Shown here one piece after another: positions 7,904 to 16,953 of a stretch of 64,000 nt of DNA. The notes below the pieces were generated by a model. The model did no database searches. It was not told the DNA's origin and saw nothing but the letters and a program-made list of their open reading frames with translations. Source of the DNA: Methylomonas montana (GTDB lineage Bacteria > Pseudomonadota > Gammaproteobacteria > Methylococcales > Methylomonadaceae); NCBI RefSeq assembly GCF_030490285.1, contig NZ_CP129884.1, positions 310,001 to 374,000 on the forward strand, read 5' to 3'. Each line of letters opens with the position of its first letter. Position 1 is the stretch's first letter. The position numbers were made by a program, and so were the translations under genes.

Positions 7904-9542
7904 AAACTCTTTCTTTAAATGGTTCCAGGCCAACGCGCTTAACGGTTTGCAAAAAGGGCTCGTCTTCGAGGCGTTGCTGGATGTAAACGTCCAATATGGT
8001 CGTGATGACGGCGGTGATTTGATCTTTGGCGACCGAAGGGCCCAGGCGTTCGCCTATCGCGGCTTCGTTTTCTGATGAGCCGCCCAGTGTGATTTGATAC
8101 CACTCCTCGCCGTGTTTATCGACGCCGAGAATGCCGATATGGCCGACGCTTTGATGAGCGCAGCCATTCATGCAGCCTGACATATTGATTTTAATGTCGC
8201 CGATGTCGTGGATGTAATCCAGGTCATCCAGAGCTTCATTGATTTTTTTGGCGACGCCGATCGAGCTGGCGTTGGCCAACGAACAAAAATCCAGGCCTGG
8301 GCAGCAAATCATGTCGGTGACGGTGCCGATATTGGGCGTTGCCAATTTAATCGCATCCAACTGTTGCCAGACGCTGAATAGATCGGTTTGTTTGACGTCC
8401 GCCAAAACCAAGTTTTGCCGGTGAGTGCTTCTGATTTCGCCAAAGCTGTATTGGTCCGCCAAATCGGCAACCGCTTCCAGTTGCTCGGCGGTAATGTCGC
8501 CCGGCGGCGAATCGGGGGCTTTAAGGGAAACGTAAGCGCCTCGGTAGCCCGATACTTTATGATCAACCGTGTTGTACTTGATCCATTTTGCAAAAGCCGC
8601 ATTGTCGGCTAAATGTGCGCCGAAGGAGTCGTCGTTGCCGGCTGTCGGGTCGTATGCAGGTGGCGCAAACTGGGCTTTAATTTCCTCTATGCGCTCGCTG
8701 CTAAGCACCATTTCATCACGAATACGCTGCCATTCGGCTTCGATCATGGCGGTGAATTTTTCCAGGCCGGTTTCCTTGACCAGGATTTTGATCCGGGCTT
8801 TGTATTTGTTATCGCGTCTGCCGAATAGGTTGTATACCCGCACGATGGCTTCCAAGTAAGACAACAGGTCTTGCTTTTTCAAAAACGGTCTAACGGTCTG
8901 GCCAATGATGGGCGTTCTGCCCAGGCCGCCGCCGGCTAGGATTCTAAAGCCAACTTCGCCACTATCGTTTTTTGTCAGATACACGCCGATGTCGTGGAAT
9001 TGTACGGCGGCTCGATCATGGCCGGCTCCGCTAACCGCGATTTTGAACTTGCGCGGCAGGTAAGCGAATTCCGGATGCAAAGTAGTCCATTGGCGAATGA
9101 TTTCGCAATATGGGCGTGGGTCTTCGATTTCATCCTTGCAAATGCCGGCCAAATGGTCGGAAGTGGTGTTGCGTAGGCAGTTGCCGCTGGTTTGAATCGA
9201 ATGCATTTGTACGGTGGCCAACTCGGCAAGCAGATCGGGCACGCGCTCCAATGCCGGCCAGTTGTATTGAACGTTTTGGCGGGTGGTAAAGTGGCAATAG
9301 CCGCGATCATAATCGCGGGATACCGAGGCTAGCTTGCGCAATTGTTTGGAAGAGAGCAGGCCGTAAGGCACTGCTACGCGCAGCATCGGGGCGTGAGTTT
9401 GCACGTACAAACCGTTCATCAGCCGCAAGGCTCTGAATTGGTCGGCGCCGAGTTCGCCGTTTAGAAAACGCTGGGTTTGTCCGCGAAACTCGCTAACGCG
9501 CTCTTCGATAAGTGTTTGATCTTGCTTGTTATATTGATACAT
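7890..9542 (-). CDS. cysI: sulfite reductase hemoprotein (nitrite/sulfite reductase family)
   Basis: A 550-residue siroheme/[4Fe-4S] enzyme that carries out the six-electron reduction of sulfite to sulfide. The cluster-binding cysteines are complete: Cys414-x5-Cys420 and Cys457-x3-Cys461, in CCPGLDFC and GCMNGC. The ferredoxin-like half-domain and the siroheme-side motif TSGNCLRNTTSDHLAG (near residue 118) are present. DUF934 as partner and the absence of cysJ suggest assimilatory sulfite reductase with an unknown electron donor; nitrite reductase is a less likely alternative. Confidence 0.9.
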   Translation of the reverse strand: MYQYNKQDQTLIEERVSEFRGQTQRFLNGELGADQFRALRLMNGLYVQTHAPMLRVAVPYGLLSSKQLRKLASVSRDYDRGYCHFTTRQNVQYNWPALERVPDLLAELATVQMHSIQTSGNCLRNTTSDHLAGICKDEIEDPRPYCEIIRQWTTLHPEFAYLPRKFKIAVSGAGHDRAAVQFHDIGVYLTKNDSGEVGFRILAGGGLGRTPIIGQTVRPFLKKQDLLSYLEAIVRVYNLFGRRDNKYKARIKILVKETGLEKFTAMIEAEWQRIRDEMVLSSERIEEIKAQFAPPAYDPTAGNDDSFGAHLADNAAFAKWIKYNTVDHKVSGYRGAYVSLKAPDSPPGDITAEQLEAVADLADQYSFGEIRSTHRQNLVLADVKQTDLFSVWQQLDAIKLATPNIGTVTDMICCPGLDFCSLANASSIGVAKKINEALDDLDYIHDIGDIKINMSGCMNGCAHQSVGHIGILGVDKHGEEWYQITLGGSSENEAAIGERLGPSVAKDQITAVITTILDVYIQQRLEDEPFLQTVKRVGLEPFKERVYANH

Positions 9543-9587
9543 TTAAAGGCGATGCTTGGTTTACATACTATTTTGCTAGGTATCTGA

Positions 9588-9616
9588 ATAATATACTGGC
9601 CGGGATTAAATGACAA
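9588..9616 (-). promoter_or_regulatory. sigma70 promoter of cysI-DUF934
   Basis: Reverse-strand TTGTCA (9616-9611) and TATTAT (9593-9588) are spaced by 17 nt, placing transcription start about 40 nt upstream of the cysI ATG. Confidence 0.6.
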
Positions 9617-9700
9617 AGAATATTGTATGGTGATAACATGCCCGGCTAGTTTTTTCCGCTTTCAATAATGACTAAAACATAGAGGATAAAGGGGGCTATC

Positions 9701-11062
9701 TTGTTGCGCTTACTGTTAATTTTGGCCGGCTTGCTGTTTTTGCCGGAAATCGCCATGGCTGAAGAGTTTCATAACCTGGGCTTAACCGGAACCGAGCGGG
9801 GCATCTATACCGTTCTGATCTTTTTGGTGGCGTATGGTTTCGTGATGGCGGAAGAGTTTACGCATTTGCGTAAATCCAAGCCGGTGATCTTCGCGGCGGC
9901 GGTCATCTGGGGACATGTGGCGATACTAGCTCAGGAAGCAGGCGTTTCGGGAGAAGAACTGCATAAAGCGTTCGAGCACGATTTAAAAGAATATGCCGAA
10001 TTGATGCTGTTTTTGCTGGTAGCGATGACGTACATCAATTCCATGGCCGAGCGTAATGTGTTCGAAGCGCTGCGTTCATGGCTGATTCGTAAACAGTTTG
10101 GTTATAAGCAACTGTTTTGGATTACCGGCATTATCACGTTCTTCCTTTCCTCTGTCGCCGACAATCTGACATCTGCGCTGTTGGTTGGCGCGGTGGTGAT
10201 GGCGGTTGGCGCGGATAATGAAAAATTTGTGTCGGTCGGTTTTGTCAATCTGGTGATCGCGGCAAATGCCGGCGGCGCGTTCTGCCCCTTCGGCGACATT
10301 ACTACGTTGATGGTATGGCAGGCCGGTTATGCGGAATTCTTTGATTTCTTCAAGCTTTTCATTCCATCGGTTGTTAACTTTGTGGTGCCTGCATTCTTCA
10401 TGTCGCAAGCGGTTCCAAATGGTCAGCCATTGGCAACCAACGAAGCCGCTGTGCAATTGAAACCTGGCGCGTGGGTAGTTTGCGGTTTATTTGCCGTAAC
10501 CATTGGTTTGGCGGTCAGCTTTAAACAATTCCTGCATCTGCCGCCATTCATGGGGATGATGCTGGGTTTGTCTATCTTGATGTTGTACGGTTACAACTTG
10601 AAAATCCGTTTCCCAGGCGGCGACGGCTCACGTTTCGACATTTTCAACAAAGTGAAAGAGGCCGAGTGGGATACCTTGTTGTTCTTCTTTGGCGTGGTAT
10701 TCGCGGTGGGCGGTTTGGGTTATATCGGTTATCTGGAGTTGTTGTCAGGCGCGATGTATGACGGTTTGGGGCAAACCACCGCCAACATTCTGGTCGGTAT
10801 TATTTCGGCGGTAGTCGATAACATTCCTGTGATGTTCGCTGTATTGAACATGAACCTGGATATGGACTTGTATCAATGGTTGCTGGTGACGTTGACAGCC
10901 GGTGTCGGTGGCTCCTTGTTTTCAGTGGGTTCTGCGGCAGGTGTGGCTTTGATGGGGCAATCCAATCACAAATACACCTTCTTTAGCCATCTGAAATGGA
11001 CGCCGGTTATCGCACTGGGTTATGCGGCCAGTATCCTGACGCACTATTTAATCAACGGCTAA
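9701..11062 (+). CDS. nhaD: Na+/H+ antiporter NhaD
   Basis: A 453-residue inner-membrane cation/proton antiporter of the NhaD/ion-transporter superfamily with about a dozen hydrophobic segments after an N-terminal signal-like helix (ending MAEEF). Diagnostic segments are SSVADNLTSALLVG near residue 150 and the paired ISAVVDNIPVMFAVL near residue 370, with conserved Asp-Asn. The start is TTG at 9701 after a GGGGG ribosome site; the adjacent TTG at 9704 is equally possible. It is transcribed divergently from cysI. Confidence 0.9.
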   Translation: MLRLLLILAGLLFLPEIAMAEEFHNLGLTGTERGIYTVLIFLVAYGFVMAEEFTHLRKSKPVIFAAAVIWGHVAILAQEAGVSGEELHKAFEHDLKEYAELMLFLLVAMTYINSMAERNVFEALRSWLIRKQFGYKQLFWITGIITFFLSSVADNLTSALLVGAVVMAVGADNEKFVSVGFVNLVIAANAGGAFCPFGDITTLMVWQAGYAEFFDFFKLFIPSVVNFVVPAFFMSQAVPNGQPLATNEAAVQLKPGAWVVCGLFAVTIGLAVSFKQFLHLPPFMGMMLGLSILMLYGYNLKIRFPGGDGSRFDIFNKVKEAEWDTLLFFFGVVFAVGGLGYIGYLELLSGAMYDGLGQTTANILVGIISAVVDNIPVMFAVLNMNLDMDLYQWLLVTLTAGVGGSLFSVGSAAGVALMGQSNHKYTFFSHLKWTPVIALGYAASILTHYLING

Positions 11063-11107
11063 GTTACGCTCGCGATTAAAAATTCGTAATAAATGTAGGG
11101 AAAGCGC

Positions 11108-11315
11108 GTGACAAAAACTGTAGGTAGTTGGCGTGGCGCTTTCTCTATTTATACTCAACGGCGTGTGTTGAGTATGATTTTTCTAGGCTTTTCTGCCGGT
11201 CTTCCTTTCTCGTTGGTTTCTTCAGCTTTATCGGTCTGGCTTGGCCGATGGAGATGTTTCTCTGTTGGTCATCGGCTTTTTCAGTTTGGTGGGCGTAGCT
11301 TACTCGATTAAAGTA
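11108..11315 (+). pseudogene. ampG: 5' fragment of native ampG (frameshifted, interrupted)
   Basis: A GTG-started frame with a GGAAAG ribosome site encodes an AmpG N-terminus (VLSMIFLGFSAGLPFSLVSSALSVWL). One extra G at about 11243 then shifts the frame; removing it restores ADGDVSLLVIGFFSLVGVAYSIKV, the standard AmpG continuation. Homology stops after IKV at about 11315, exactly where the foreign gene begins. The downstream part of the same gene resumes at 12777. AmpG imports anhydro-muropeptides from the periplasm for cell-wall recycling. Confidence 0.85.
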
Positions 11316-11325
11316 TGATTCCTGC

Positions 11326-12672
11326 ATGAGCACACCAACGCACGGCACCCCTTCTTTGCCCTCCGCGCGCCGCAAACGCTCCTCGCTGGAAGTGCTACAT
11401 GAGCTCAAACAGCCCAAGGTAGCTGTTATGTTGGCGCTGGGCTTTGCCTCGGGCCTGCCCTTCCTGCTGACTGCCAACACCTTCGGCTACTGGCTACGGG
11501 ACGATGGCACGAGCTTGGTTGCCATCGGGTTCATCTCCTGGGTTGGCTTCGCGTACGCCTTCAAGGTGTACTGGTCGCCGCTGGTGGACCGTATCGACGT
11601 GCCGCTGCTGGGCCGTCTGGGGCGGCGTCGCGGCTGGATGCTGCTGTGCCAGATTCTGGTTACCATCGGGCTGCTGGGTATGGCCATTGTCGGGACGGCA
11701 GGCGGGCTGGCGGCTATTGGTGCCTTCGCGTTGTTGACGGCCTTCGCGTCAGCCACGCAGGACATCGCCATCGACGCTTGGCGTATCGAATCCGCTTCCG
11801 ACGACGCCGACGTGGGGTTGATGACTTCGGCGGCGCAGGTCGGATACCGCGTCGCCCTCATTATTACCGACGCCTTGATCATCGCTGCGGCGGCCCGTGT
11901 CGGGTGGAGCATGTCGTACGTTGGCATGGCGGTGCTGATGGCGCTGTGCACAGTGGCAACTCTGTTCGCCGCTGAACCCACCCGCGCCGAGGTGGTGCTG
12001 GACCAGAAGCCCCCGCTATGGACCTTGCGCGGCCTCGCCGATGCGATCATCGGCCCGTTCATCGACTTCTTCGCCAACCACAAGGTGACCGGACTGGTTA
12101 TGCTGCTGATGGTGGCGCTCTATCGCCTGCCCGACTTCGTGATGGGGCCAATGTACAACCCGTACTATCACGACCTCGGGCTCTCCAAGGATACGGTAGC
12201 CTGGGTGCGTGGCTCATTTGGGCTGGTTGCTACCTTTATCGGCATTGCCGCTGCCGGCCTCAGTGCCGTACGACTCGGCTTGTTGCCGACACTGGTCGCG
12301 GGGCTCGTGCTCGAGGGCTGCGGCACGGCGGCATTCGCCTTGCTCAGCGTCAACGTTGGCACGGCGATTTTCGCCACAGTCATGACGCTCGACGCTTTTG
12401 CCCAGTCCTTCGCTGGCGTGGCCCTGGTAATCTATATGTCGAGCCTGACCAGCCTGGGCTACACCGCCACTCAGTACGCCATGCTGTCGTCAACCTACGC
12501 CTTACTCGGCAAATTCCTGAAAGGATTTTCCGGGATTGCGGTCGAAACGCTCACCCCCGTCTACGGGTTGACGGGAGCCTATGCTGCCGCGTTTGTGGCT
12601 ACTGGCCTGACTGCGGTCCCGCCCCTGCTGCTATTGCTGCTGCTCTGGCGCGTGCAGAATACCAAGCGATAG
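11326..12672 (+). CDS. AmpG-like MFS muropeptide permease, horizontally acquired
   Basis: A full-length 448-residue MFS protein with about 12 membrane segments. AmpG features are clear: LALGFASGLPFLLTANTFGYWL near residue 36, FAYAFKVYWSPLVDR near residue 74, and ATQDIAIDAWRIE near residue 143. The gene is visibly richer in GC, especially at third positions, than its neighbours. It has no ribosome-binding site of its own and starts only 11 nt after the break in native ampG, so expression would depend on the native ampG promoter. I infer it took over the role of the broken native gene. Substrate specificity is not proven. Confidence 0.88.
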   Translation: MSTPTHGTPSLPSARRKRSSLEVLHELKQPKVAVMLALGFASGLPFLLTANTFGYWLRDDGTSLVAIGFISWVGFAYAFKVYWSPLVDRIDVPLLGRLGRRRGWMLLCQILVTIGLLGMAIVGTAGGLAAIGAFALLTAFASATQDIAIDAWRIESASDDADVGLMTSAAQVGYRVALIITDALIIAAAARVGWSMSYVGMAVLMALCTVATLFAAEPTRAEVVLDQKPPLWTLRGLADAIIGPFIDFFANHKVTGLVMLLMVALYRLPDFVMGPMYNPYYHDLGLSKDTVAWVRGSFGLVATFIGIAAAGLSAVRLGLLPTLVAGLVLEGCGTAAFALLSVNVGTAIFATVMTLDAFAQSFAGVALVIYMSSLTSLGYTATQYAMLSSTYALLGKFLKGFSGIAVETLTPVYGLTGAYAAAFVATGLTAVPPLLLLLLLWRVQNTKR

Positions 12673-12737
12673 CCCTTGCGAACAAAGTATTGACAGCTCC
12701 TGATCTGATAGCAAATTACCCGAGGTGTTTGCCAGGC

Positions 12738-12777
12738 TTTTACGGAGGCTTTCAGAAGCGCTAACGCGCTTTTAGGG
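12738..12777 (+). other. hairpin at the 3' end of the inserted ampG-like segment
   Basis: AAGCGC-TAAC-GCGCTT forms a perfect 6-bp stem followed by TTTAG, a weak terminator-like structure just before native ampG sequence resumes at 12777. It probably travelled with the foreign gene. Confidence 0.45.
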
Positions 12778-12942
12778 TGTTCTGGGCTCCAGTTGTTGAT
12801 CAGCTGGCGATGCCGTTTTTGGGGCGGATTCTATTGCACAGGCGGAGCTGGATGGTGTTGGCTCAATCAGGCGTTGCCGGCTGTGGTTTTAATTATGTTA
12901 TTGATGCGGATCGGGGCTGGCGGTGATGGTCTGAGGCGTTGA
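12777..12942 (+). pseudogene. ampG: 3' fragments of native ampG
   Basis: From 12777 the reading frame VFWAPVVDQLAMPFLGR and RRSWMVLAQ continues native AmpG where the 5' fragment stopped. At about 12865-12880 the sequence jumps, with a frame change, to ALPAVVLIMLLMR followed by a TGA at 12940, which looks like the last membrane helix and tail of an AmpG. Some 300 internal codons are therefore missing. Base usage matches the host again, unlike the insert. Confidence 0.75.
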
Positions 12943-12967
12943 GTTATGGTTTAACACTGTTTTTGTG

Positions 12968-12996
12968 TTGCAGATTGCCTGCCGAGATCGTATCAT
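12968..12996 (+). promoter_or_regulatory. sigma70 promoter of rpmE
   Basis: TTGCAG (12968-12973) and TATCAT (12991-12996) with 17-nt spacing, about 40 nt upstream of the rpmE start. Confidence 0.65.
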
Positions 12997-13044
12997 AAGC
13001 AGTTCTCTATCAAGTATGTGGCCCTGAACGGGTATGTGAGCGCT

Positions 13045-13245
13045 ATGAAACCAGAAATTCATCCAGAATATAAACAAATTACTGTAACTTGCGGGTGCGG
13101 CAATACTTTTCAAACCGGTTCTGTATTGGCGTCGGATTTACACATTGAGGTGTGTTCTTCTTGCCATCCGTTTTACACCGGTAAGCAGCGCGTTGTCGAC
13201 ACGTCAGGTCGCGTAGATAAATTCCGTAAAAAATTCGGAAAATAA
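13045..13245 (+). CDS. rpmE: 50S ribosomal protein L31 (zinc-binding form)
   Basis: A 66-residue L31 beginning [20 protein letters not shown]; a longer frame from 13018 only adds unrelated residues. The CxC pair near residue 16 and CSSC near residue 37, followed by HPFYTGKQR, mark the C+ form that binds zinc. It has its own promoter and terminator, so it is a single-gene unit. Confidence 0.96.
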   Translation: MKPEIHPEYKQITVTCGCGNTFQTGSVLASDLHIEVCSSCHPFYTGKQRVVDTSGRVDKFRKKFGK

Positions 13246-13267
13246 AGTTTTCCGAGAAGTGTTGCTC

Positions 13268-13300
13268 GGCCGTCAATTGTTTGGCGGCCTGTGTTTTTTG
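13268..13300 (+). terminator. rho-independent terminator of rpmE
   Basis: A 9-bp stem GGCCGTCAA / TTGGCGGCC around a TTGT loop is followed by TGTGTTTTTT. Confidence 0.85.
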
Positions 13301-13318
13301 AGTTGTTCGGCTTTCCGT

Positions 13319-15679
13319 TTAGAATAATGCTTCTTCCGGAAAGTGCTCCTCGTCTATCATTTCTTCCGCTTGTGGGGCCGATGCTGCTGTCGGTACCGTT
13401 TCTTCAGTAAAATATTCCCAAATACCTCCCTTCTGGTTAGGCTCAAGTAATAGCCCATCCGCGGGATTGATATAGGCTTGGACAATACCATCCGGTTGCA
13501 GCAGCGGCTTTTCCGGAAAACTTTGTTCTACTGATTTCATGAATTTGATCCACATCGGTAAAGCCGCTTTGCCTCCGGTTTCACCGCGCCCCAGCGGCAA
13601 TGAGTTATCGAATCCCAGCCACGCAGAGGCGACAATATCGGTGGCGAAGCCATTAAACCAGGCGTCTCTTTGTTCGTTGGTGGTGCCGGTTTTACCGGCT
13701 AAGTCGTTTCGGCCCAATTGTTTGGCTTGCGTTGCGGTTCCGCGCTGAACGACGTCGCGCAGCAAGCTGTTTGCTAAGAAATTAATTTTTGCTGAAATGG
13801 CTCGTGGAGCTCGATGATTTTGCCCCAGATCTAGTTCGGGGCAATCGTTGCAGGCCGTAGGGGGGGAGGCTTGAAATAATGTCTTACCCTGATGGTCTTC
13901 AATACGTTCGATTAAATAAGGCGTTATCAGAAAGCCGCCATTCGCAAACACCGCATACGCGGAAGCCATTTTTAAAGGTGACGCATAACCGCTACCCAAG
14001 GCCAGAGACAATGTGCCAGGCAGTTGTTCCCTGTCAAAACCAAAACGCATGGCGGTATCGATGGCGGTGGATATGCCTATTTCTTGCAATAAGCGAATAG
14101 ACACCAAATTAATGGATTCGCGCAATGCAACGCGCAACGGCGTAGGGCCTAGAAAACGGCGATTGTAATTTACCGGTCGCCAATCGTTTTCCAGGGAAGG
14201 ATCCTCTATCACGATAGGAGCGTCGTTGATAATACTGGCCGCAGTAAAGCCTTTTTCCAGTGCGGCGGTGTAGATTATGGGTTTGAAGCCCGAGCCTGGC
14301 TGACGTTTGGATTGCGTGGCGCGGTTGTATTTGCTGTGTTGGAAATCAAAGCCACCGCATAGCGCCAGAATTGCTCCGTTGTTGGGATTGAGGGCAACAA
14401 AAGCCGCTTCGGCTTCCGGAATTTGTGAGAGTGCCCATTCCTTTTCTGGTAGCTGCCTGACCCAAATAATGTCATTTGATTTTAAAAACCTGCCAGCCCT
14501 GATGTTTTTTTCTCGGAAAGCTCCAGCCCATTCAATATTTTTCCAGAGGATATTGATCTGAGTATTGTCAGATAGTTTTGCGGTAACACCGGAGTCTGAC
14601 ACGGCTGTTATCAGTGCTTGCCGGGTATCGCCAATAATGTTGTCCTCCAGCTGAGCGTTATTTTTTTTTGTGTTTTTATAGGGCAAGCCTCGATAGCCGT
14701 GCCGTTCGTCGTATTCGTGCAGAGTTTGTTGTAAGGCTTGGTCGGCGGCCATTTGAAGTTGGCTGGGAACGGTGGTATAGACTTTCAAGCCCAAGGTATA
14801 AGCCGTCTCGCCATATTGGGACATGATTTCCTGTCTAACCATTTCCGCGATATAGGGGGCTGGTAATTCAACATCAATTGGCTGAATCACGGACTCGTCG
14901 GCAGCGTTGATAGCAAGCTCGTAATCGCGTTGACCGATGTATTGCAATTCAAGCATGCGGCGGAGTACGTAATTTCGCCTTTCCATGGCGCGCTGCGGAT
15001 TGGTTATCGGGTTGTAGATCGAGGGAGCTTTGGGCAGGCCGGCAATCATTGCCTGTTGGTGCAAGGCTAACTCAGAAATATCCTTGCCGTAGTAAGTTTG
15101 GGCGGCTGCGGCTGCGCCGTAAGCGCGCTGGCCCATATAAATTTTGTTTAAATAGAGTTCCAAAATTTGATCTTTTGAATATTGTCTTTCGATCTTCAGT
15201 GCTAGGATGATCTCCTTAAGCTTACGTAAGTAAGTTTTTTCATTACTGAGCAAAAAATTGCGGGCAACCTGCATGGTAATGGTGCTTCCCCCTTGCCGCT
15301 TCTTGCCAGTTAGTGCAAGTTGCTTAATCGCCCGCGCTAGCCCTTTGAAATCGACGCCGTTATGTTTATAGAAGCGGTCGTCTTCGGCAGCGATAAATGC
15401 TTTCAATTGACGATCCGGAATTTTTCCAATCGCCAAGGGGATTCTGCGTTTTTCGCCAAATTGGGCTATTAGTAGGTTATCTTGGCTATAGATGTTCAAG
15501 GGCATCTGATATTGAACATGTTGTAACTGGTCAATATCAGGTAATTCCTTGTCGAGTTCGACAAGGAAAAAGTAACTGGCGATCAGGAACGTGCTTGAAA
15601 AAGCCATAAAAAAGAAGGCCAGCCACTTTATCAGTGTCTTGATCAGCGATTTTGGTTTGGGTTCTTTCTTGATGGGCAC
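13319..15679 (-). CDS. mrcA: penicillin-binding protein 1A (bifunctional class A PBP)
   Basis: A 786-residue class A PBP that polymerises and cross-links peptidoglycan. One transmembrane anchor (about residues 17-40) precedes a GT51 glycosyltransferase domain with catalytic Glu99 in EDDRFYKH and the GGSTITMQ motif. An OB-like insert and the transpeptidase follow, with Ser463 in SGFK, SIN near residue 520 and K663 in KTGT. The frame ends in an acidic tail. It is divergent from pilMNOPQ, as in many gammaproteobacteria. Confidence 0.96.
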   Translation of the reverse strand: MPIKKEPKPKSLIKTLIKWLAFFFMAFSSTFLIASYFFLVELDKELPDIDQLQHVQYQMPLNIYSQDNLLIAQFGEKRRIPLAIGKIPDRQLKAFIAAEDDRFYKHNGVDFKGLARAIKQLALTGKKRQGGSTITMQVARNFLLSNEKTYLRKLKEIILALKIERQYSKDQILELYLNKIYMGQRAYGAAAAAQTYYGKDISELALHQQAMIAGLPKAPSIYNPITNPQRAMERRNYVLRRMLELQYIGQRDYELAINAADESVIQPIDVELPAPYIAEMVRQEIMSQYGETAYTLGLKVYTTVPSQLQMAADQALQQTLHEYDERHGYRGLPYKNTKKNNAQLEDNIIGDTRQALITAVSDSGVTAKLSDNTQINILWKNIEWAGAFREKNIRAGRFLKSNDIIWVRQLPEKEWALSQIPEAEAAFVALNPNNGAILALCGGFDFQHSKYNRATQSKRQPGSGFKPIIYTAALEKGFTAASIINDAPIVIEDPSLENDWRPVNYNRRFLGPTPLRVALRESINLVSIRLLQEIGISTAIDTAMRFGFDREQLPGTLSLALGSGYASPLKMASAYAVFANGGFLITPYLIERIEDHQGKTLFQASPPTACNDCPELDLGQNHRAPRAISAKINFLANSLLRDVVQRGTATQAKQLGRNDLAGKTGTTNEQRDAWFNGFATDIVASAWLGFDNSLPLGRGETGGKAALPMWIKFMKSVEQSFPEKPLLQPDGIVQAYINPADGLLLEPNQKGGIWEYFTEETVPTAASAPQAEEMIDEEHFPEEALF

Positions 15680-15891
15680 TGAAATTAAAATGCACTGCTA
15701 AAATGGCAAACTTCTAATCAAGTTAACCCTTTTTGCTGTCGTGAACAACCTAAAGTTAGTTGTAAAGTGGTTTATCTAAGAGGATGAAAATAAAAAAACC
15801 AACTATACTTCCGTTTCATCTGGGTTCTGCAAGCCTCTTCTGTGCATGCGTGAGCTAATTTCAACTTTCTATGATTCAAAAGGGTTCATTC

Positions 15892-16953
15892 ATGAGCTGG
15901 TTTAGCAGGAATCCGTCGGCTGTGCTAGGTGTGGATATTAGTACTGCGGCGGTTAAATTGTTGGAATTAAGTCGGGTCGGTGCGCGCTACAGAGTGGAAA
16001 GTTATGCTGTAGCGCCTTTGCCTCAAGATGCAATCGTCGACAAGAACATCACCAATGTCGAACAAATCGGTGCTGTGATTAAAGCCGCCGTGAAGCAATC
16101 CGGTACTCGCGCCAAACTGGCGAGTGTCGCGGTTGCCGGTTCGTCGGTGATGACCAAGATTATTTCGATGCCGGCTTCCTTGTCCGATGCCGAGATGGAA
16201 GAGCAGATCATGGTTGAGGCCGATCAATATATCCCCTATTCGTTGGATGAAGTGAATTTGGACTTTGAAGTCCAAGGTGTCACCAAAAATAGTCCGGAAA
16301 TGGTTGATGTCTTATTGGCGGCCTCTCGGCGGGAAAACATCGAAGATCGTGTTGCCGCATTGGCTTATGCCGGATTAAAGGCAGTTGTTGTCGATGTCGA
16401 GGCATTTGCCATGGAAAACGCATTTTCATTATTGGCCGATCAGTTACCGGAAGGCATAGGCAATATGACGGTGGCAATTGCCGATATTGGCGCCACCATG
16501 ACGTCCTTAAATATTCTGCACGACGGTAAAACTGTTTATACCCGCGAACAAGGCTTTGGTGGCAAACAACTTACCGAGGAAATTCAGCGGCGCTATGGCC
16601 TCTCTTACGAAGAGGCCGGTTTAGCAAAGAAGCATGGTGGTTTGCCCGATAATTACGTGGCGGATGTGCTCGATCCTTTCAAAAAAGCCATGCTGCAGCA
16701 AATTGCCAGATCGTTGCAATTTTTCGTCTCTTCCAGTGCGAATCGCGGCGTCGACGCGCTGATCCTTGCCGGAGGCTGTGCTTCAATCGCCGGTCTGGAT
16801 AAATTAGTGGAACGGGATTTGGGGATCCCTTCTTATACGGCGAATCCATTCATCAACATGGCGCTTTCCAATCGCGTCAAACCACAAAGTCTAAGCAACG
16901 ATACGCCCGCCATGATGATAGCTTGTGGTTTAGCGTTAAGGAGTTTCGATTAA
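15892..16953 (+). CDS. pilM: PilM, type IV pilus inner-membrane platform protein
   Basis: A 353-residue actin-like cytoplasmic ATPase-fold protein of the pilus alignment subcomplex. The ATG at 15892 (MSWFSRNPSAVLGVDI) fits the family start and has AAAAGGG upstream; an in-frame ATG 21 nt earlier is less likely. The phosphate-binding loops VLGVDIST and VAIADIGATMT and the LILAGGCASIAGL segment are seen. Its stop overlaps the pilN start (TAATG). Confidence 0.96.
   Translation: MSWFSRNPSAVLGVDISTAAVKLLELSRVGARYRVESYAVAPLPQDAIVDKNITNVEQIGAVIKAAVKQSGTRAKLASVAVAGSSVMTKIISMPASLSDAEMEEQIMVEADQYIPYSLDEVNLDFEVQGVTKNSPEMVDVLLAASRRENIEDRVAALAYAGLKAVVVDVEAFAMENAFSLLADQLPEGIGNMTVAIADIGATMTSLNILHDGKTVYTREQGFGGKQLTEEIQRRYGLSYEEAGLAKKHGGLPDNYVADVLDPFKKAMLQQIARSLQFFVSSSANRGVDALILAGGCASIAGLDKLVERDLGIPSYTANPFINMALSNRVKPQSLSNDTPAMMIACGLALRSFD

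Noticed and set aside
12018-12764. Open frame in another plus-strand frame of the foreign ampG-like gene
   Set aside because: A by-product of high GC; the translation is Arg-rich and without homology, while the other frame encodes a clear MFS protein.
11312-12780. Foreign ampG-like segment as a transposon or integron cassette
   Set aside because: No transposase, integrase, terminal inverted repeat, attC-like site or target duplication could be seen at the joints; I describe it only as an insertion.
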